Below, piece after piece: positions 27,951 through 38,615 of a stretch of 64,000 nt of DNA; position 1 is the stretch's first letter, and every line of letters begins with the position of its first letter. Both the position numbers and the translations under genes were made by a program. Source of the stretch: Clostridium sp. (lineage in GTDB: Bacteria > Bacillota > Clostridia > Clostridiales > Clostridiaceae); contig NZ_JAHAIF010000012.1 of assembly GCF_018372875.1 (NCBI RefSeq), forward strand, positions 4,652 through 68,651. The letters are read 5' to 3'. A model generated the notes under the pieces. The model saw nothing but the letters and a program-made list of their open reading frames with translations, was not told where the DNA came from and did no database searches.

Positions 27951-29165
27951 ATGGGGGTTTTTAGATATCAAGCTAAAAATTTAGAAGGAAATTTAATTGA
28001 TGGTAAATTAGAAGCTAATAATAGAAGTGATGTAGTACAGAATTTAAGAGAAAGAAGATATTATCCAATAACTATAGAAGAAGAATCAACAAGTATAATG
28101 CATCAAGATATAGAACTGTTTAGTAAGGTAACATTAAAAGAGTTATCTAATTTTTGTAGGCAGTTTGCATTTGCTATACAATCTGGAACTCCAATACTAA
28201 GGGCTATAGAGTTAACTATGGAACAATGTGAAGGAAAGAAACTTAAGGAAGTATTAAAAAGAGCTCATGCACAGGTTCAAAGAGGAAGACCTCTGTCAGA
28301 AGCATTTAAGATGGAGGATGATATACCAGAATTAATGGTACATATGATACAGGCTGGAGAAACTTCTGGTAGGTTAGATTATGTAATGAATGAATTATCA
28401 AATTATTATAAAAAGATGTATAAACAGAAGCAAAAAATAAGCTCTGCAACAATGTATCCTAAAATAGTAGTTGTTTTTTCAGTTATTATAGTAACTTTAT
28501 TGCTTATATTTATAGTTCCTCAGTTCATAGAGAATTTGCTATCTACAGGTGGTGAATTACCTCTTCCAACTAAGATACTAATGGGGATAAGTACCTTTGT
28601 AAAGAAAACATGGATGTTGATTTTAGCATTTGGAATTTTAGCAGTTGGTTATAAACTATATTTTTTGGATAGAGATCCAAATTATCAAATGATGTCAGGA
28701 AAAAGAAAAATTTCTGGTAAATTATTTGGTAATATAAATAGACAGATGATAGCAGGTAGGTTTGCTAATACTTTTGCAATATTAAGTTCATCTGGAATTA
28801 ATATTATAAGTGCTTTAGATATTTCTGGGAAGGTCCTAGAGAATAAGTATGTTGAAAGTAAGTTGATGCAAGCTAAGGAAGATATAAAAAGAGGAAATCA
28901 AATAGGAAAAACATTAGAAGATTTGGGTGTATTCCCAATTATGCTAACACAAATGATAACAATAGGTGAAGAAACAGGTACCATGGAAGAAATTTTAGTG
29001 AAAACATCAGAATATTATGATGGTGAAGTTGAGGCTGCTACTGAAAAGTTAATAACAATGATAGAACCAATATTAATTATGGGATTAGCAGCAGTAGTAT
29101 TAGTTATTATATTAGCATTAATATTACCGATGTTTAATATGTATGATGCAATGAGTGCAATGTAG
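27951..29165 (+). CDS. pilC: Type IV pilus inner-membrane platform protein PilC
   Basis: A 404-residue polytopic membrane protein (GspF/PilC family) with two T2SSF repeats (about 70-190 and 275-400), each ending in hydrophobic helices; typical sequences are FCRQFAFAIQSGTPILRAIE and RFANTFAILSSSGINIISAL. It couples PilB to pilin insertion. The ATG at 27951 follows GGGAGGTG with 5-nt spacing and is preferred to the GTG at 27936, which precedes that site. Confidence 0.94.
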   Translation: MGVFRYQAKNLEGNLIDGKLEANNRSDVVQNLRERRYYPITIEEESTSIMHQDIELFSKVTLKELSNFCRQFAFAIQSGTPILRAIELTMEQCEGKKLKEVLKRAHAQVQRGRPLSEAFKMEDDIPELMVHMIQAGETSGRLDYVMNELSNYYKKMYKQKQKISSATMYPKIVVVFSVIIVTLLLIFIVPQFIENLLSTGGELPLPTKILMGISTFVKKTWMLILAFGILAVGYKLYFLDRDPNYQMMSGKRKISGKLFGNINRQMIAGRFANTFAILSSSGINIISALDISGKVLENKYVESKLMQAKEDIKRGNQIGKTLEDLGVFPIMLTQMITIGEETGTMEEILVKTSEYYDGEVEAATEKLITMIEPILIMGLAAVVLVIILALILPMFNMYDAMSAM

Positions 29166-29224
29166 TGCTTTGATATAAATTTTATATTTATATAGATTTT
29201 AATTATTTTTAGGAGGTATAATTT

Positions 29225-29620
29225 ATGAATGAATTAGCAAAAAGAAAAAAGAAAAAAGGGTTTACATTAGTAGAACTTATAGCTGTTATGGCTATACTAG
29301 CAATACTAGCAGCAGTATTAGCACCAAAGGTTGTAGGTTATATTAAAAAGGCAAATGAAACTAAAATTATGGAAGAGTGTAGGACAGTATCTTTAGCGGT
29401 AAAATCTTATAATATTGATGCGTCTACAACTATTGAAGGAACAGCAAAAGTAAGTGATTTAGTTGATGAAACTTATGCTAATATTTCAGACTTATTAAAT
29501 CTTAAAGATTTGAAGAAAATAGACAAAGATGCAGTAGATGTTGATACATGTCATAAAGTAGCAGAGGGAACTTATACAGGTTCTTTGTCAGACTTAGGAC
29601 CACAAGAAGAGAAAAAATAG
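29225..29620 (+). CDS. pilA: Major type IV pilin candidate
   Basis: A 131-residue prepilin. A Lys-rich leader ends at Gly12 with cleavage expected before Phe13 (KKKKG/FTLVELIAVMAIL); mature residue 5 is Glu17, as in true pilins. A hydrophobic N-terminal helix is followed by a short variable domain with two Cys (CRTVS near residue 57 and DTCHKV near 114). Flanked by a terminator just downstream and the strongest ribosome site of the cluster (AGGAGG), so it is likely the most abundant pilin. The symbol pilA is assigned by position. Confidence 0.9.
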   Translation: MNELAKRKKKKGFTLVELIAVMAILAILAAVLAPKVVGYIKKANETKIMEECRTVSLAVKSYNIDASTTIEGTAKVSDLVDETYANISDLLNLKDLKKIDKDAVDVDTCHKVAEGTYTGSLSDLGPQEEKK

Positions 29621-29640
29621 TATATTTATAAATTTATATT

Positions 29641-29672
29641 GCTCCTTTAATTAAGGTTAAAGGGGCTTTTTC
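29641..29672 (+). terminator. Terminator after the pilin gene
   Basis: Stem GCTCCTTTAA (29641-29650) with TTAAAGGGGC (29657-29666) and T5. Partial termination here would give more pilin than downstream assembly proteins. Confidence 0.8.
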
Positions 29673-29689
29673 AAAAAAAGGAGAAAATA

Positions 29690-30451
29690 ATGAGTTTTAT
29701 AATAGGAGTAATAGTATTCTTCTTTGGAACATTAATAGGTAGCTTTTTAAATGTGTGTATATTTAGGATTCCAAATGAAGAGTCAATAGTGTATCCTCCA
29801 TCTCATTGTGGGAATTGTAATCATAGGCTTAAGGTGCTAGATTTAATACCTATATTTAGTTATATATTTTTAAGAGGAAGATGTAGATATTGTAAAGGTA
29901 GAGTATCTTTGCAGTATCCATTGGTGGAGGGACTTACAGGAGTCCTTTTTGTTTTAATATACTTGAAGTATGGATTAACAATTGAACTTTTTAAGTTCAT
30001 GGTATTTACAGCATTGCTTATAGTTATAGGAATTATAGATTTAAAAACGCAAGATATATATGATTCTACAGTTATATTAACTGGTGTTGTTGGAATAGGA
30101 TTTATAATAATAGAGTTTTTTATGGGAAATGAAATTAATATATCTGCTTTAGCAATAGGTATATTAGTACCTGTAATATTCTTGGCTATTTTTTCAGCAT
30201 TTGGAGCTATGGGTTGGGGGGATGTAGAGCTTGTAGGAGTTACTGGATTATTTCTTATAGGTAAGTTTAATATAATAAACTTGTTTTTATCAATAATAAT
30301 TGGTGGAAGCTTTGCTATTGGTTTTATGGTTTTAAAAAAGAAAGAAAAAGGCAATATGATGGCATTTGGTCCATATATAGCAATGGCATCCTATATAACT
30401 TTATTATTTCCAAATGAAATTATTAATTTATATGTAAATACTTTCTTGTAA
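29690..30451 (+). CDS. pilD: Prepilin peptidase PilD
   Basis: A 253-residue membrane aspartic peptidase (A24 family) that cleaves prepilin leaders and methylates the new N-terminus. It has GSFLNVCIFRIP, a cytoplasmic zinc loop with C40, C43, C65 and C68, and the two catalytic Asp motifs: D117 in GIIDLKTQDIYD and D178 in GAMGWGDVELVG. Expected substrates are the class III signal peptides of this operon. Confidence 0.94.
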   Translation: MSFIIGVIVFFFGTLIGSFLNVCIFRIPNEESIVYPPSHCGNCNHRLKVLDLIPIFSYIFLRGRCRYCKGRVSLQYPLVEGLTGVLFVLIYLKYGLTIELFKFMVFTALLIVIGIIDLKTQDIYDSTVILTGVVGIGFIIIEFFMGNEINISALAIGILVPVIFLAIFSAFGAMGWGDVELVGVTGLFLIGKFNIINLFLSIIIGGSFAIGFMVLKKKEKGNMMAFGPYIAMASYITLLFPNEIINLYVNTFL

Positions 30452-30467
30452 TAAAAGAGGTGAGTAT

Positions 30468-31475
30468 ATGTTTGAAAAAGAAAATATTGCTATAGATATA
30501 AATAGTGACAAGATTTCTATTTTAGTAGGAACTAAATACAAGATAAGCAATGCAACTATTTTAGACACACCAGAAGGTGCATTTATAAATGATAGAATTG
30601 TAGATGTAAATAAGTTAGGTGAAGTAATTAGAGCGTATTTAAAAAAGTCAAAAATTAAATCTAAAGATGTTTCTTTTGTATTAAGAGGAGAAGACTTAAT
30701 TACTAGACATATAGTTATGCCAATGGTAAAAGAAGAGGCAATGAGGGATTCTGTAGATTTTGAATTAAGACAATTTATAGGAGATAAAATAGATGAATAT
30801 TACTTTGATTATGAAGTTATATCATACAATAAGGAAGAGAACAATGGAAATGCAGATGTGTTTATTGTAGCTGCAGAGAAGGATAAAATAGATGAATATA
30901 TTGAATTAGGAAAGATATTAAACCTGAATGTAAAAGCTATAGATATATATGCAAATTTGTTGGCAAGAGTATATAAAAACTTAAAACCATCGTTTTTAAG
31001 GAGAATAAAAAGTGTAGGTATAATTTCTATTGATAATGATTCTTCTTCAATAACTATAACTGAATGGGGAAAACTTGTTTTGGAGAAATATCAAATATTT
31101 GGAATGGAAAATGGATTTGATAGAAAATTTAAGGACGAGTTGGAATATGATAACTATATAAATAGTATAGATTTAACAGAAGTAAAAGAGGAAGAAGAGT
31201 TAATTGATAAATACTTTAAAGATTTGGTTATTCAGTTTAATTCGTTTATACAATACTATACAGTTGGTAAAGTGAAAAAGAATCTAGATAGAATATTTAT
31301 TGTAGGAGCAGCAAGTAGAATAAGAGGTATTCAGCAGTATTTTGAAGTTAATTTAAATGCTAGATCTGGTAACGTTCCAACTTTTTTAGATATGAAGTCA
31401 ACTGTTAAAGTACCTAAAAGAATACACTTGAAAGACTATATATATTGTTATGGTTTATTGTTGAGAAGGGGGTAA
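30468..31475 (+). CDS. pilM: Pilus assembly protein PilM (actin-like)
   Basis: A 335-residue cytoplasmic protein with the actin/FtsA-like fold of PilM: N-terminal IAIDINSDKISILVG nucleotide-binding strand, DSVDFELRQFI, and a C-terminal phosphate loop FIVGAASRIRGIQQYFE. PilM binds the N-terminal tail of PilN and links PilB to the membrane platform. The next genes are PilN- and PilO-like, supporting the call despite low sequence conservation. Confidence 0.85.
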   Translation: MFEKENIAIDINSDKISILVGTKYKISNATILDTPEGAFINDRIVDVNKLGEVIRAYLKKSKIKSKDVSFVLRGEDLITRHIVMPMVKEEAMRDSVDFELRQFIGDKIDEYYFDYEVISYNKEENNGNADVFIVAAEKDKIDEYIELGKILNLNVKAIDIYANLLARVYKNLKPSFLRRIKSVGIISIDNDSSSITITEWGKLVLEKYQIFGMENGFDRKFKDELEYDNYINSIDLTEVKEEEELIDKYFKDLVIQFNSFIQYYTVGKVKKNLDRIFIVGAASRIRGIQQYFEVNLNARSGNVPTFLDMKSTVKVPKRIHLKDYIYCYGLLLRRG

Positions 31476-31481
31476 TAGTTA

Positions 31482-32027
31482 ATGAGTAAGGAGTTGAATT
31501 TATTACCTCAAGTCTATAATGCAGGTGAAGAAGCTAAGAAGAAAAAGAAAAATTTGATTCTTGTAACTGCTGGGGGTATAGCTTTAGTAGGGTTAGGAGT
31601 AGGTTATGTATTTGGTAGGCAAGTATATTTAGAATATCAAAAAAAGTATTTAATAGAAGAAGTAAATAGGAATAAAGAAATGGTTGAAAAAGATAAAAGG
31701 CTTAATAGTGAAATTAGTCTTATTAAATCTCATATAGAAAAGGCAAAAAGCTTAGAAGTATTAAAATCAAAAAGTACAGATAAATTATTAAAAAGTCTGT
31801 CTGATAATTTTCCCCCAAGTATAATATTGTCTAATTTGAATTATACAAAAGCTAAAATTACGTTATCAGGGACATCTTCATCTAAAAATGATATATGGGT
31901 ATTATGGGGGAATCTTAGAGAGAGTAAACAATTTCAGAATTCCTATATTACAAGTATAACAGAAGGCAACGGTACATTTACTTTTAATCTTGAGATTTCT
32001 TTAGGAGGTGAAGAGGTAAATGGCTAA
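31482..32027 (+). CDS. pilN: Pilus assembly protein PilN
   Basis: A 181-residue bitopic protein. The N-terminal KELNLLPQVYN resembles the conserved PilN segment that docks into PilM; a single membrane helix (about 25-45) is followed by a coiled-coil stretch and a ferredoxin-like domain. It overlaps pilO by 8 bp. Part of the PilMNO alignment complex. Confidence 0.85.
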   Translation: MSKELNLLPQVYNAGEEAKKKKKNLILVTAGGIALVGLGVGYVFGRQVYLEYQKKYLIEEVNRNKEMVEKDKRLNSEISLIKSHIEKAKSLEVLKSKSTDKLLKSLSDNFPPSIILSNLNYTKAKITLSGTSSSKNDIWVLWGNLRESKQFQNSYITSITEGNGTFTFNLEISLGGEEVNG

Positions 32028-32661
32028 GATGGGGAAAAACGGAAGAGCTATCAGTAAAAATGAAAAAATATTAATGGCAGTATTATGTGCAGTTTCATTA
32101 TTTTTTATTATTGATATTCTTATAATAGAACCAAGTAATAGAAAAATTAAGCCTCTTAAAGAGGAGGTTAAGGTGTTAAAAGAACAAGTTCAGAATATAG
32201 AAGGTATTGATTCAAGTATAAAAGAAAAAGAAGGAAAGCTTGAGGGATTAAAAGCAGAGTTTGAAAAAGCATCACAAACAATTCCTAAAACAGATAGATA
32301 TCCACAAGTAATTAAGGACATTGAGGGCATGTCAGCAGCAACAGGTACTATAGTAACTAATTATACACTATCTAAACCATCTACATTCGCAAGTGATGAA
32401 AATGGAGAGAATGAGGAGCAGAACGCTCAAAGTGGATTGCAGGTATTTACAATACAGATGAATGTAAAAGGAGATTATGTTAATGTACTGTCTTTTATAA
32501 ATAAATTAGAATCAGACTCTAGAATTAAAGAGGTAATATCGTTAAATAGTAAAAAAGATTCTTCTAATATAAGTGTGGTATATTATGTTGCAGGTAGTAT
32601 TGATGTGGAAGACTATGATTTTAATGAGGGTAGCTTTGGAAAGCAAAATCCTTTTAATTAG
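32020..32661 (+). CDS. pilO: Pilus assembly protein PilO
   Basis: A 213-residue bitopic protein: short cytoplasmic tail, one membrane helix (about 15-35), a coiled coil (KPLKEEVKVLKEQVQNIEG), then a periplasm-facing-type ferredoxin-like domain, with QVIKDIEGMSAATGTIV typical of PilO. It pairs with PilN. The start codon overlaps the end of pilN. Confidence 0.85.
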   Translation: MAKMGKNGRAISKNEKILMAVLCAVSLFFIIDILIIEPSNRKIKPLKEEVKVLKEQVQNIEGIDSSIKEKEGKLEGLKAEFEKASQTIPKTDRYPQVIKDIEGMSAATGTIVTNYTLSKPSTFASDENGENEEQNAQSGLQVFTIQMNVKGDYVNVLSFINKLESDSRIKEVISLNSKKDSSNISVVYYVAGSIDVEDYDFNEGSFGKQNPFN

Positions 32662-32685
32662 TATTTATAGTAAGGTGGTGCTTGA

Positions 32686-33258
32686 ATGAAGAAAAAGAAA
32701 AGTAATGGATTTACTTTAGTAGAGCTAATGGCATCTTTAGCTATATTCACCATTTTATCTGTAAGTATTATATCTATAATTTCTTTATCAATACAGCATA
32801 ATTATATGAACAAACAAAGGTATCAGTCAGATTTGAATTCTAAAACATTTATAGAATTAATGAAAAAGTACACTAATAGACCACAGAAGCCATTATCTTC
32901 TCCGCCACCAGTACCGACGCCAACATTTTATACAAGAGATGGAGAATATTATATTGCATTTAATGATGATACTGAATTAACTAATTACGTAAATAATAAA
33001 TTTGTTAAAACTGAATCATATGCAATGACTACAACAGATATATTGTCTAATGATCCATTAGTTAATATTACACTAGCGATGGATGAAGTCAAAACAAAAT
33101 CTCCATCAAAAAGGTATGCAATTATTATTGATTCTGATTGGGATAGTAGTAATGATGTTTATGATTTAGACCTATGGTCTTGGGATATTAAAAAAGGACA
33201 ATCTAGTATGGTCAATAGGAAAATAGTACTTAGACCGAGTTCTATACCAAGAACCTAG
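32686..33258 (+). CDS. Minor prepilin (PilV/PilJ-like)
   Basis: A 190-residue protein with a class III signal peptide (KKKKSNG/FTLVELMASLAIF, cleavage after Gly8, mature Glu5 present) and an otherwise unrecognised C-terminal domain containing a proline-rich patch (QKPLSSPPPVPTPT). Position in the cluster suggests a minor pilin that helps start or decorate the pilus. No close family assigned. Confidence 0.85.
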   Translation: MKKKKSNGFTLVELMASLAIFTILSVSIISIISLSIQHNYMNKQRYQSDLNSKTFIELMKKYTNRPQKPLSSPPPVPTPTFYTRDGEYYIAFNDDTELTNYVNNKFVKTESYAMTTTDILSNDPLVNITLAMDEVKTKSPSKRYAIIIDSDWDSSNDVYDLDLWSWDIKKGQSSMVNRKIVLRPSSIPRT

Positions 33259-33276
33259 TAGGAAATAGGTGATAAT

Positions 33277-33828
33277 ATGAAAAATATAAAATGTAAAAAA
33301 GGTTTTACTTTAGTGGAGTTAATTGCTATTATGGCTATTATTACCATAGTTGGTGGCCTAGCTATGACGCTATTAAGTACACAAAATAAATGGTTTGGAA
33401 AAATCAACAAAGAAACTAGATTACAAGATGAAGCTAGAATTACTTTTTTAGCTTTAGAAAACGATATAAGAATAGGAAGAAGTAAAGCTTATACCACAAA
33501 CGAATTGGTAGATTCTACTAGTTTGGGTGAAGTGGATAAAATATATTCCAAAGACTTGCCTACTAATATAAAACCCGCCAAAGAAATTATGAAATTTAAA
33601 AGGAAAGATACATCTGGAGCAGAAAAAAAATATGCTTATGTACTTAAAAACAAAACCCTATTTCTTATAAGAGAAGATAGTACTTTAGAAATTCAAACTA
33701 AGCTTTCTGAAAGTATAGAAAAGGTACAAATTATTGAAAAAGCTGAAAGTACAGAAATAAAATTGAGTTTGAATAACGGAGATGGCACTAAAGAATTTAC
33801 TACTACGGTTAGTCCTAGAAATTCATAA
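33277..33828 (+). CDS. Minor prepilin (PilW/GspJ-like)
   Basis: A 183-residue protein with leader MKNIKCKKG and N-methylation motif FTLVELIAIMAIIT (Glu5 present). The mature domain begins with a helix carrying RLQDEARITFLALENDIRIG, as in GspJ/PilW-like minor pilins that have a conserved polar helix after the membrane segment. It ends 24 bp before the PilX-like gene. Confidence 0.83.
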   Translation: MKNIKCKKGFTLVELIAIMAIITIVGGLAMTLLSTQNKWFGKINKETRLQDEARITFLALENDIRIGRSKAYTTNELVDSTSLGEVDKIYSKDLPTNIKPAKEIMKFKRKDTSGAEKKYAYVLKNKTLFLIREDSTLEIQTKLSESIEKVQIIEKAESTEIKLSLNNGDGTKEFTTTVSPRNS

Positions 33829-33852
33829 ATAAATTTAGATGGAGATGAATTT

Positions 33853-35085
33853 ATGAAAAGGAAGAATAAGAAAAAAGGAGTCACTTTAGTATTTCTATTA
33901 GCTATGGCTATGATAATAACCATAATAGGAGGAGTACTAATAGGATCAATATCTTATACAAGAAATTCAAATAATAATGTAAAAATAAATCAGGACCTAA
34001 TATATGCAGCAGAATCAGGAATTGATCAAGCTATTGCTAATGTAGAGAAGTCAACGCCTCCTAATTTTGATGTGGATGGTGATGGAATAGAAGATGGTTT
34101 AGATTCAGAGTGGAAATTTAATTTAAATATAAAATTTAGTTTGAAGAATATTGAAGTTTATGTGGAATTAGAGCCATTATTAAGTGGTAATGGATATAAA
34201 GCAGTTAGTACTGCAAAGAGTATTATTACAGGAAATGAGAAGGTTGTTAAGGCTAATATAACAAAGACTTATTCGGTTACTCCAGGAGGAAATAACTTAT
34301 TGATGTATTCCATATGTGCAAAAGAGACTAATATATATCATCAATTTGATTCAAGTACTGATGATTCAGCCTTTTTCCCTGAGTTAAGTAAAATTAATGG
34401 GGATTCTATGCCTAATATAAAGTATATTGGATCTGGAACTGGAAAAACATTTACTTATTCTCCGGATCAATACAATAATGATGGATTTTTACTTCCTGAT
34501 TTAAAGCATAATAGAGCAAGTGGGAATATTGAAGTCAATACTATTTCTGAATTAGATTTACTTGCAGAGGAAACAAGAATGTATCCAACAACTTCTATGA
34601 CTGGAGTTAAGAAAGAGATAATTAATTTACCTAGTGTTCCTGGGAACAAAATAACTATATATTATATAAATATTAATCAAAACAAAAGTTTGATTATTGA
34701 GAATCCTAATCTTAGTATAGATAATACAGTTATTATTTGTAGTGGGAATGTAGTAGTATACAGTGAAAAGGATGATTTTAATCCATCAGGAGGACTTAAT
34801 AGTGATGGAACATTTTCTGGGGTTTTAGATTTTGGGGGGGTAACAAGTTTATCATTAAGATCGTCAACTATTATTGCCAATAAGGTTAATTTATATGTTT
34901 CATCATTACAATTAGCTAATCCGTCATATGAAGATAAAGATCCGGGGTTAACATTATCTCCAATAAATAAAGATGAGATAAATGATGTGGTAAATAGTAT
35001 AGCAGGATCATGTAATAATTGGGCACCAGGAGTAGGTATTCCGGGTCCACCTATATGGGGCGTTGGAGATGTAGTTTACGATTAA
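33853..35085 (+). CDS. Large minor prepilin lacking Glu5 (PilX/GspK-like)
   Basis: A 410-residue protein with a Lys-rich leader ending at Gly9 and a hydrophobic helix (G/VTLVFLLAMAMIITIIGG). Mature residue 5 is Phe14, not the Glu found in the other three pilins here. It then has YAAESGIDQAIANVE, typical of PilX-type proteins, and a large mainly beta C-terminal domain ending in a Gly/Pro-rich tail. GspK-type tip pilins also lack Glu5 and carry a big domain, so a tip or initiating role is plausible; a polysaccharide- or surface-binding function cannot be judged. Confidence 0.82.
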   Translation: MKRKNKKKGVTLVFLLAMAMIITIIGGVLIGSISYTRNSNNNVKINQDLIYAAESGIDQAIANVEKSTPPNFDVDGDGIEDGLDSEWKFNLNIKFSLKNIEVYVELEPLLSGNGYKAVSTAKSIITGNEKVVKANITKTYSVTPGGNNLLMYSICAKETNIYHQFDSSTDDSAFFPELSKINGDSMPNIKYIGSGTGKTFTYSPDQYNNDGFLLPDLKHNRASGNIEVNTISELDLLAEETRMYPTTSMTGVKKEIINLPSVPGNKITIYYININQNKSLIIENPNLSIDNTVIICSGNVVVYSEKDDFNPSGGLNSDGTFSGVLDFGGVTSLSLRSSTIIANKVNLYVSSLQLANPSYEDKDPGLTLSPINKDEINDVVNSIAGSCNNWAPGVGIPGPPIWGVGDVVYD

Positions 35086-35086
35086 A

Positions 35087-35134
35087 AAAAATACAGATTA
35101 TATCAAAATAAATTTGATATAATCTGTATTTTTC
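35087..35134 (+). terminator. Terminator of the type IV pilus operon
   Basis: A perfect 21-bp stem (35087-35107 with 35113-35133), loop ATAAA, ending in T5. Confidence 0.95.
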
Positions 35135-35159
35135 TTTGCAATTTTAATTTCATATTTTA

Positions 35160-35188
35160 TTGACATAAAAGAATAAATAATCTATAAT
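35160..35188 (+). promoter_or_regulatory. Sigma-A promoter of guaB
   Basis: TTGACA (35160-35165), 17-bp spacer, TATAAT (35183-35188): exact consensus, 31 bp before the purine aptamer. Confidence 0.9.
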
Positions 35189-35218
35189 AAGTTTAATTTA
35201 ATAAGTAGCACATTTACA

Positions 35219-35283
35219 ACTCGTATATCCCCTGAATAAGGCAGGGAGTATCTACCGGAAGCCGTAAATTTCCGACTATGGGT
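35219..35283 (+). ncRNA. Guanine riboswitch aptamer
   Basis: A purine-type three-way junction: P1 strands ACTCGTA (35219-35225) and TATGGGT (35277-35283), junction segment GGGAGTATCTACCGG (P2/P3 side) and the conserved 3' junction GACTATG. The base equivalent to position 74 is C (35276), which pairs with guanine, not adenine. It precedes guaB-guaA, the GMP branch of purine synthesis, where guanine should shut expression off. Confidence 0.92.
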
Positions 35284-35316
35284 GAATTTGATATAACTTA
35301 GTATAGGTTACTATAG

Positions 35317-35356
35317 GCATATTAACTTCACTTAGGTAAGTTAATGTGCTTTTTTT
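35317..35356 (+). terminator. Terminator governed by the guanine riboswitch
   Basis: A 12-bp stem with one G.U (GCATATTAACTT at 35317-35328 with 35338-35349) and T7. In this class ligand binding allows the terminator to form. Confidence 0.88.
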
Positions 35357-35374
35357 GTACTCAAAAATAGATGA

Positions 35375-36901
<1,527 letters not shown>

Positions 36902-36964
36902 AATGTTGTAAAAAAGTGAGAACTGTAAGATAATATAAAATAATACTATTATTTGGAGGTCAGC

Positions 36965-38506
36965 ATGAAAAAAGAGTTAGTTTTGGTTATTGACTTTGGT
37001 GGTCAGTATAATCAATTAATAGCTAGAAGAGTAAGAGAGTGTAATGTATATTGTGAGGTTCATCCACACAATTTAAGTATTGATAAGATTAAGGAAATGA
37101 ATCCAAAGGGTATAATTTTCACAGGTGGTCCAAACAGTGTATATGGAGAAGATTCACCTTTATGTGATAAAGCTATATTTGAATTAGGAATACCTGTACT
37201 TGGTATATGCTATGGTTCTCAACTTATGGCTTATATGCTTGGTGGAAGTGTTGCAACAGCACCTGTAAGTGAATATGGAAAAACAGAAGTTGCTGTAGAT
37301 TCAAAATCGAAATTATTTAATGGAGTTTCAGAAACAACAATTTGTTGGATGAGTCATACAGACTACATAGAAAAGGCTCCAGAAGATTTTAAAATAGTAG
37401 CTCATACTCCAGTTTGCCCTGTTGCAGCTATGGAATGTGAAGAAAAGAACTTATATGCTGTTCAATTTCATCCAGAAGTTATGCACACACAAGAAGGTAC
37501 GAAGATGCTTTCTAATTTTGTTTATAATGTTTGTGGTTGTGCTGGTGATTGGAAAATGGATTCTTTTGTTGAAAAAACAATTGAAGAAATTAGAGAAAAA
37601 GTTGGAAATGGGAAAGTATTATGTGCTTTATCAGGTGGAGTTGATTCATCAGTGGCAGCTGTATTACTTTCAAAGGCTGTTGGGAAGCAATTAACATGTG
37701 TTTTTGTTGACCACGGATTACTTCGTAAAAATGAAGGGGATGAAGTAGAAGAAGTATTTGGACCTAATGGTGCTTATGACTTAAACTTTATCCGTGTTAA
37801 TGCTCAAGAAAGATTTTATGAAAAGCTAGCAGGAGTAGAGGATCCAGAAACAAAGAGAAAAATAATTGGTGAAGAGTTTATTAGAGTATTTGAAGAAGAA
37901 GCTAAGAAGATAGGTTCAGTAGATTATCTTGTTCAAGGAACAATATATCCAGATGTTATTGAAAGTGGATTAGGTAAATCAGCAGTAATTAAGTCACATC
38001 ATAACGTTGGAGGGCTTCCTGATTGTGTAGACTTCAAAGAAATAATTGAACCACTTAGATTATTATTTAAGGATGAAGTTCGTAAGGCAGGACTTGAACT
38101 TGGAATTCCAGAAAAGCTTGTATTCAGGCAACCTTTCCCAGGACCAGGACTTGGTATAAGAATAATTGGAGAAGTTACAGCTGAGAAAGTAAGAATTGTT
38201 CAAGACGCAGATGCTATATATAGAGAAGAAATAGCCAAGGCAGGTATAGATAAAGAAATAGGTCAATATTTTGCTGCATTAACTAACATGAGATCAGTTG
38301 GTGTTATGGGAGACGAAAGAACATATGATTATGCAGTTGCTCTTCGTGCTGTAACAACAAGTGACTTTATGACTGCAGAATCTGCTGACCTTCCATGGGA
38401 AGTACTTGGAAAAGTAACAACTAGAATAGTAAATGAAGTAAATGGGGTTAACCGTGTAATGTATGATTGTACTGGTAAACCACCAGCTACTATAGAATTT
38501 GAATAA
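36965..38506 (+). CDS. guaA: GMP synthase (glutamine-hydrolysing)
   Basis: A 513-residue enzyme that aminates XMP to GMP. The class I amidotransferase domain carries Cys82 (LGICYGSQ) and the FHPEV His/Glu pair; the ATP-pyrophosphatase domain has [11 protein letters not shown], and the C-terminal dimerisation domain ends [21 protein letters not shown] at 36965 follows GGAGGT; a longer in-frame start at 36953 would precede that site and was rejected. Confidence 0.97.
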   Translation: MKKELVLVIDFGGQYNQLIARRVRECNVYCEVHPHNLSIDKIKEMNPKGIIFTGGPNSVYGEDSPLCDKAIFELGIPVLGICYGSQLMAYMLGGSVATAPVSEYGKTEVAVDSKSKLFNGVSETTICWMSHTDYIEKAPEDFKIVAHTPVCPVAAMECEEKNLYAVQFHPEVMHTQEGTKMLSNFVYNVCGCAGDWKMDSFVEKTIEEIREKVGNGKVLCALSGGVDSSVAAVLLSKAVGKQLTCVFVDHGLLRKNEGDEVEEVFGPNGAYDLNFIRVNAQERFYEKLAGVEDPETKRKIIGEEFIRVFEEEAKKIGSVDYLVQGTIYPDVIESGLGKSAVIKSHHNVGGLPDCVDFKEIIEPLRLLFKDEVRKAGLELGIPEKLVFRQPFPGPGLGIRIIGEVTAEKVRIVQDADAIYREEIAKAGIDKEIGQYFAALTNMRSVGVMGDERTYDYAVALRAVTTSDFMTAESADLPWEVLGKVTTRIVNEVNGVNRVMYDCTGKPPATIEFE

Positions 38507-38517
38507 AAAACAATATA

Positions 38518-38556
38518 AAGATAGTTATAGCGAGAAGGTTATAACTATCTTTTTTA
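38518..38556 (+). terminator. Terminator of guaBA
   Basis: Stem AAAGATAGTTATA (38518-38530) with TATAACTATCTTT (38540-38552), 9-nt loop, T-rich tail. Confidence 0.9.
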
Positions 38557-38580
38557 TGTGGTGAAAATTGTTGTAGTTTA

Positions 38581-38589
38581 TGTTATAAT
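38581..38589 (+). promoter_or_regulatory. Extended -10 promoter of the Wzy_C-type gene
   Basis: TGTTATAAT (TGn plus TATAAT at 38584-38589), 27 bp before the start codon; no clear -35. Confidence 0.5.
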
Positions 38590-38615
38590 TGTATTATTGT
38601 GGAAGGGGAAGGGTT

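Noticed and set aside
29860..30354. Minus-strand open frame of 164 codons within pilD
   Set aside because: Antisense to conserved prepilin peptidase motifs, no ribosome site.
37422..37694. Plus-strand open frame of 90 codons inside guaA
   Set aside because: Overlaps the GMP synthase coding region in another frame; no independent translation signal.
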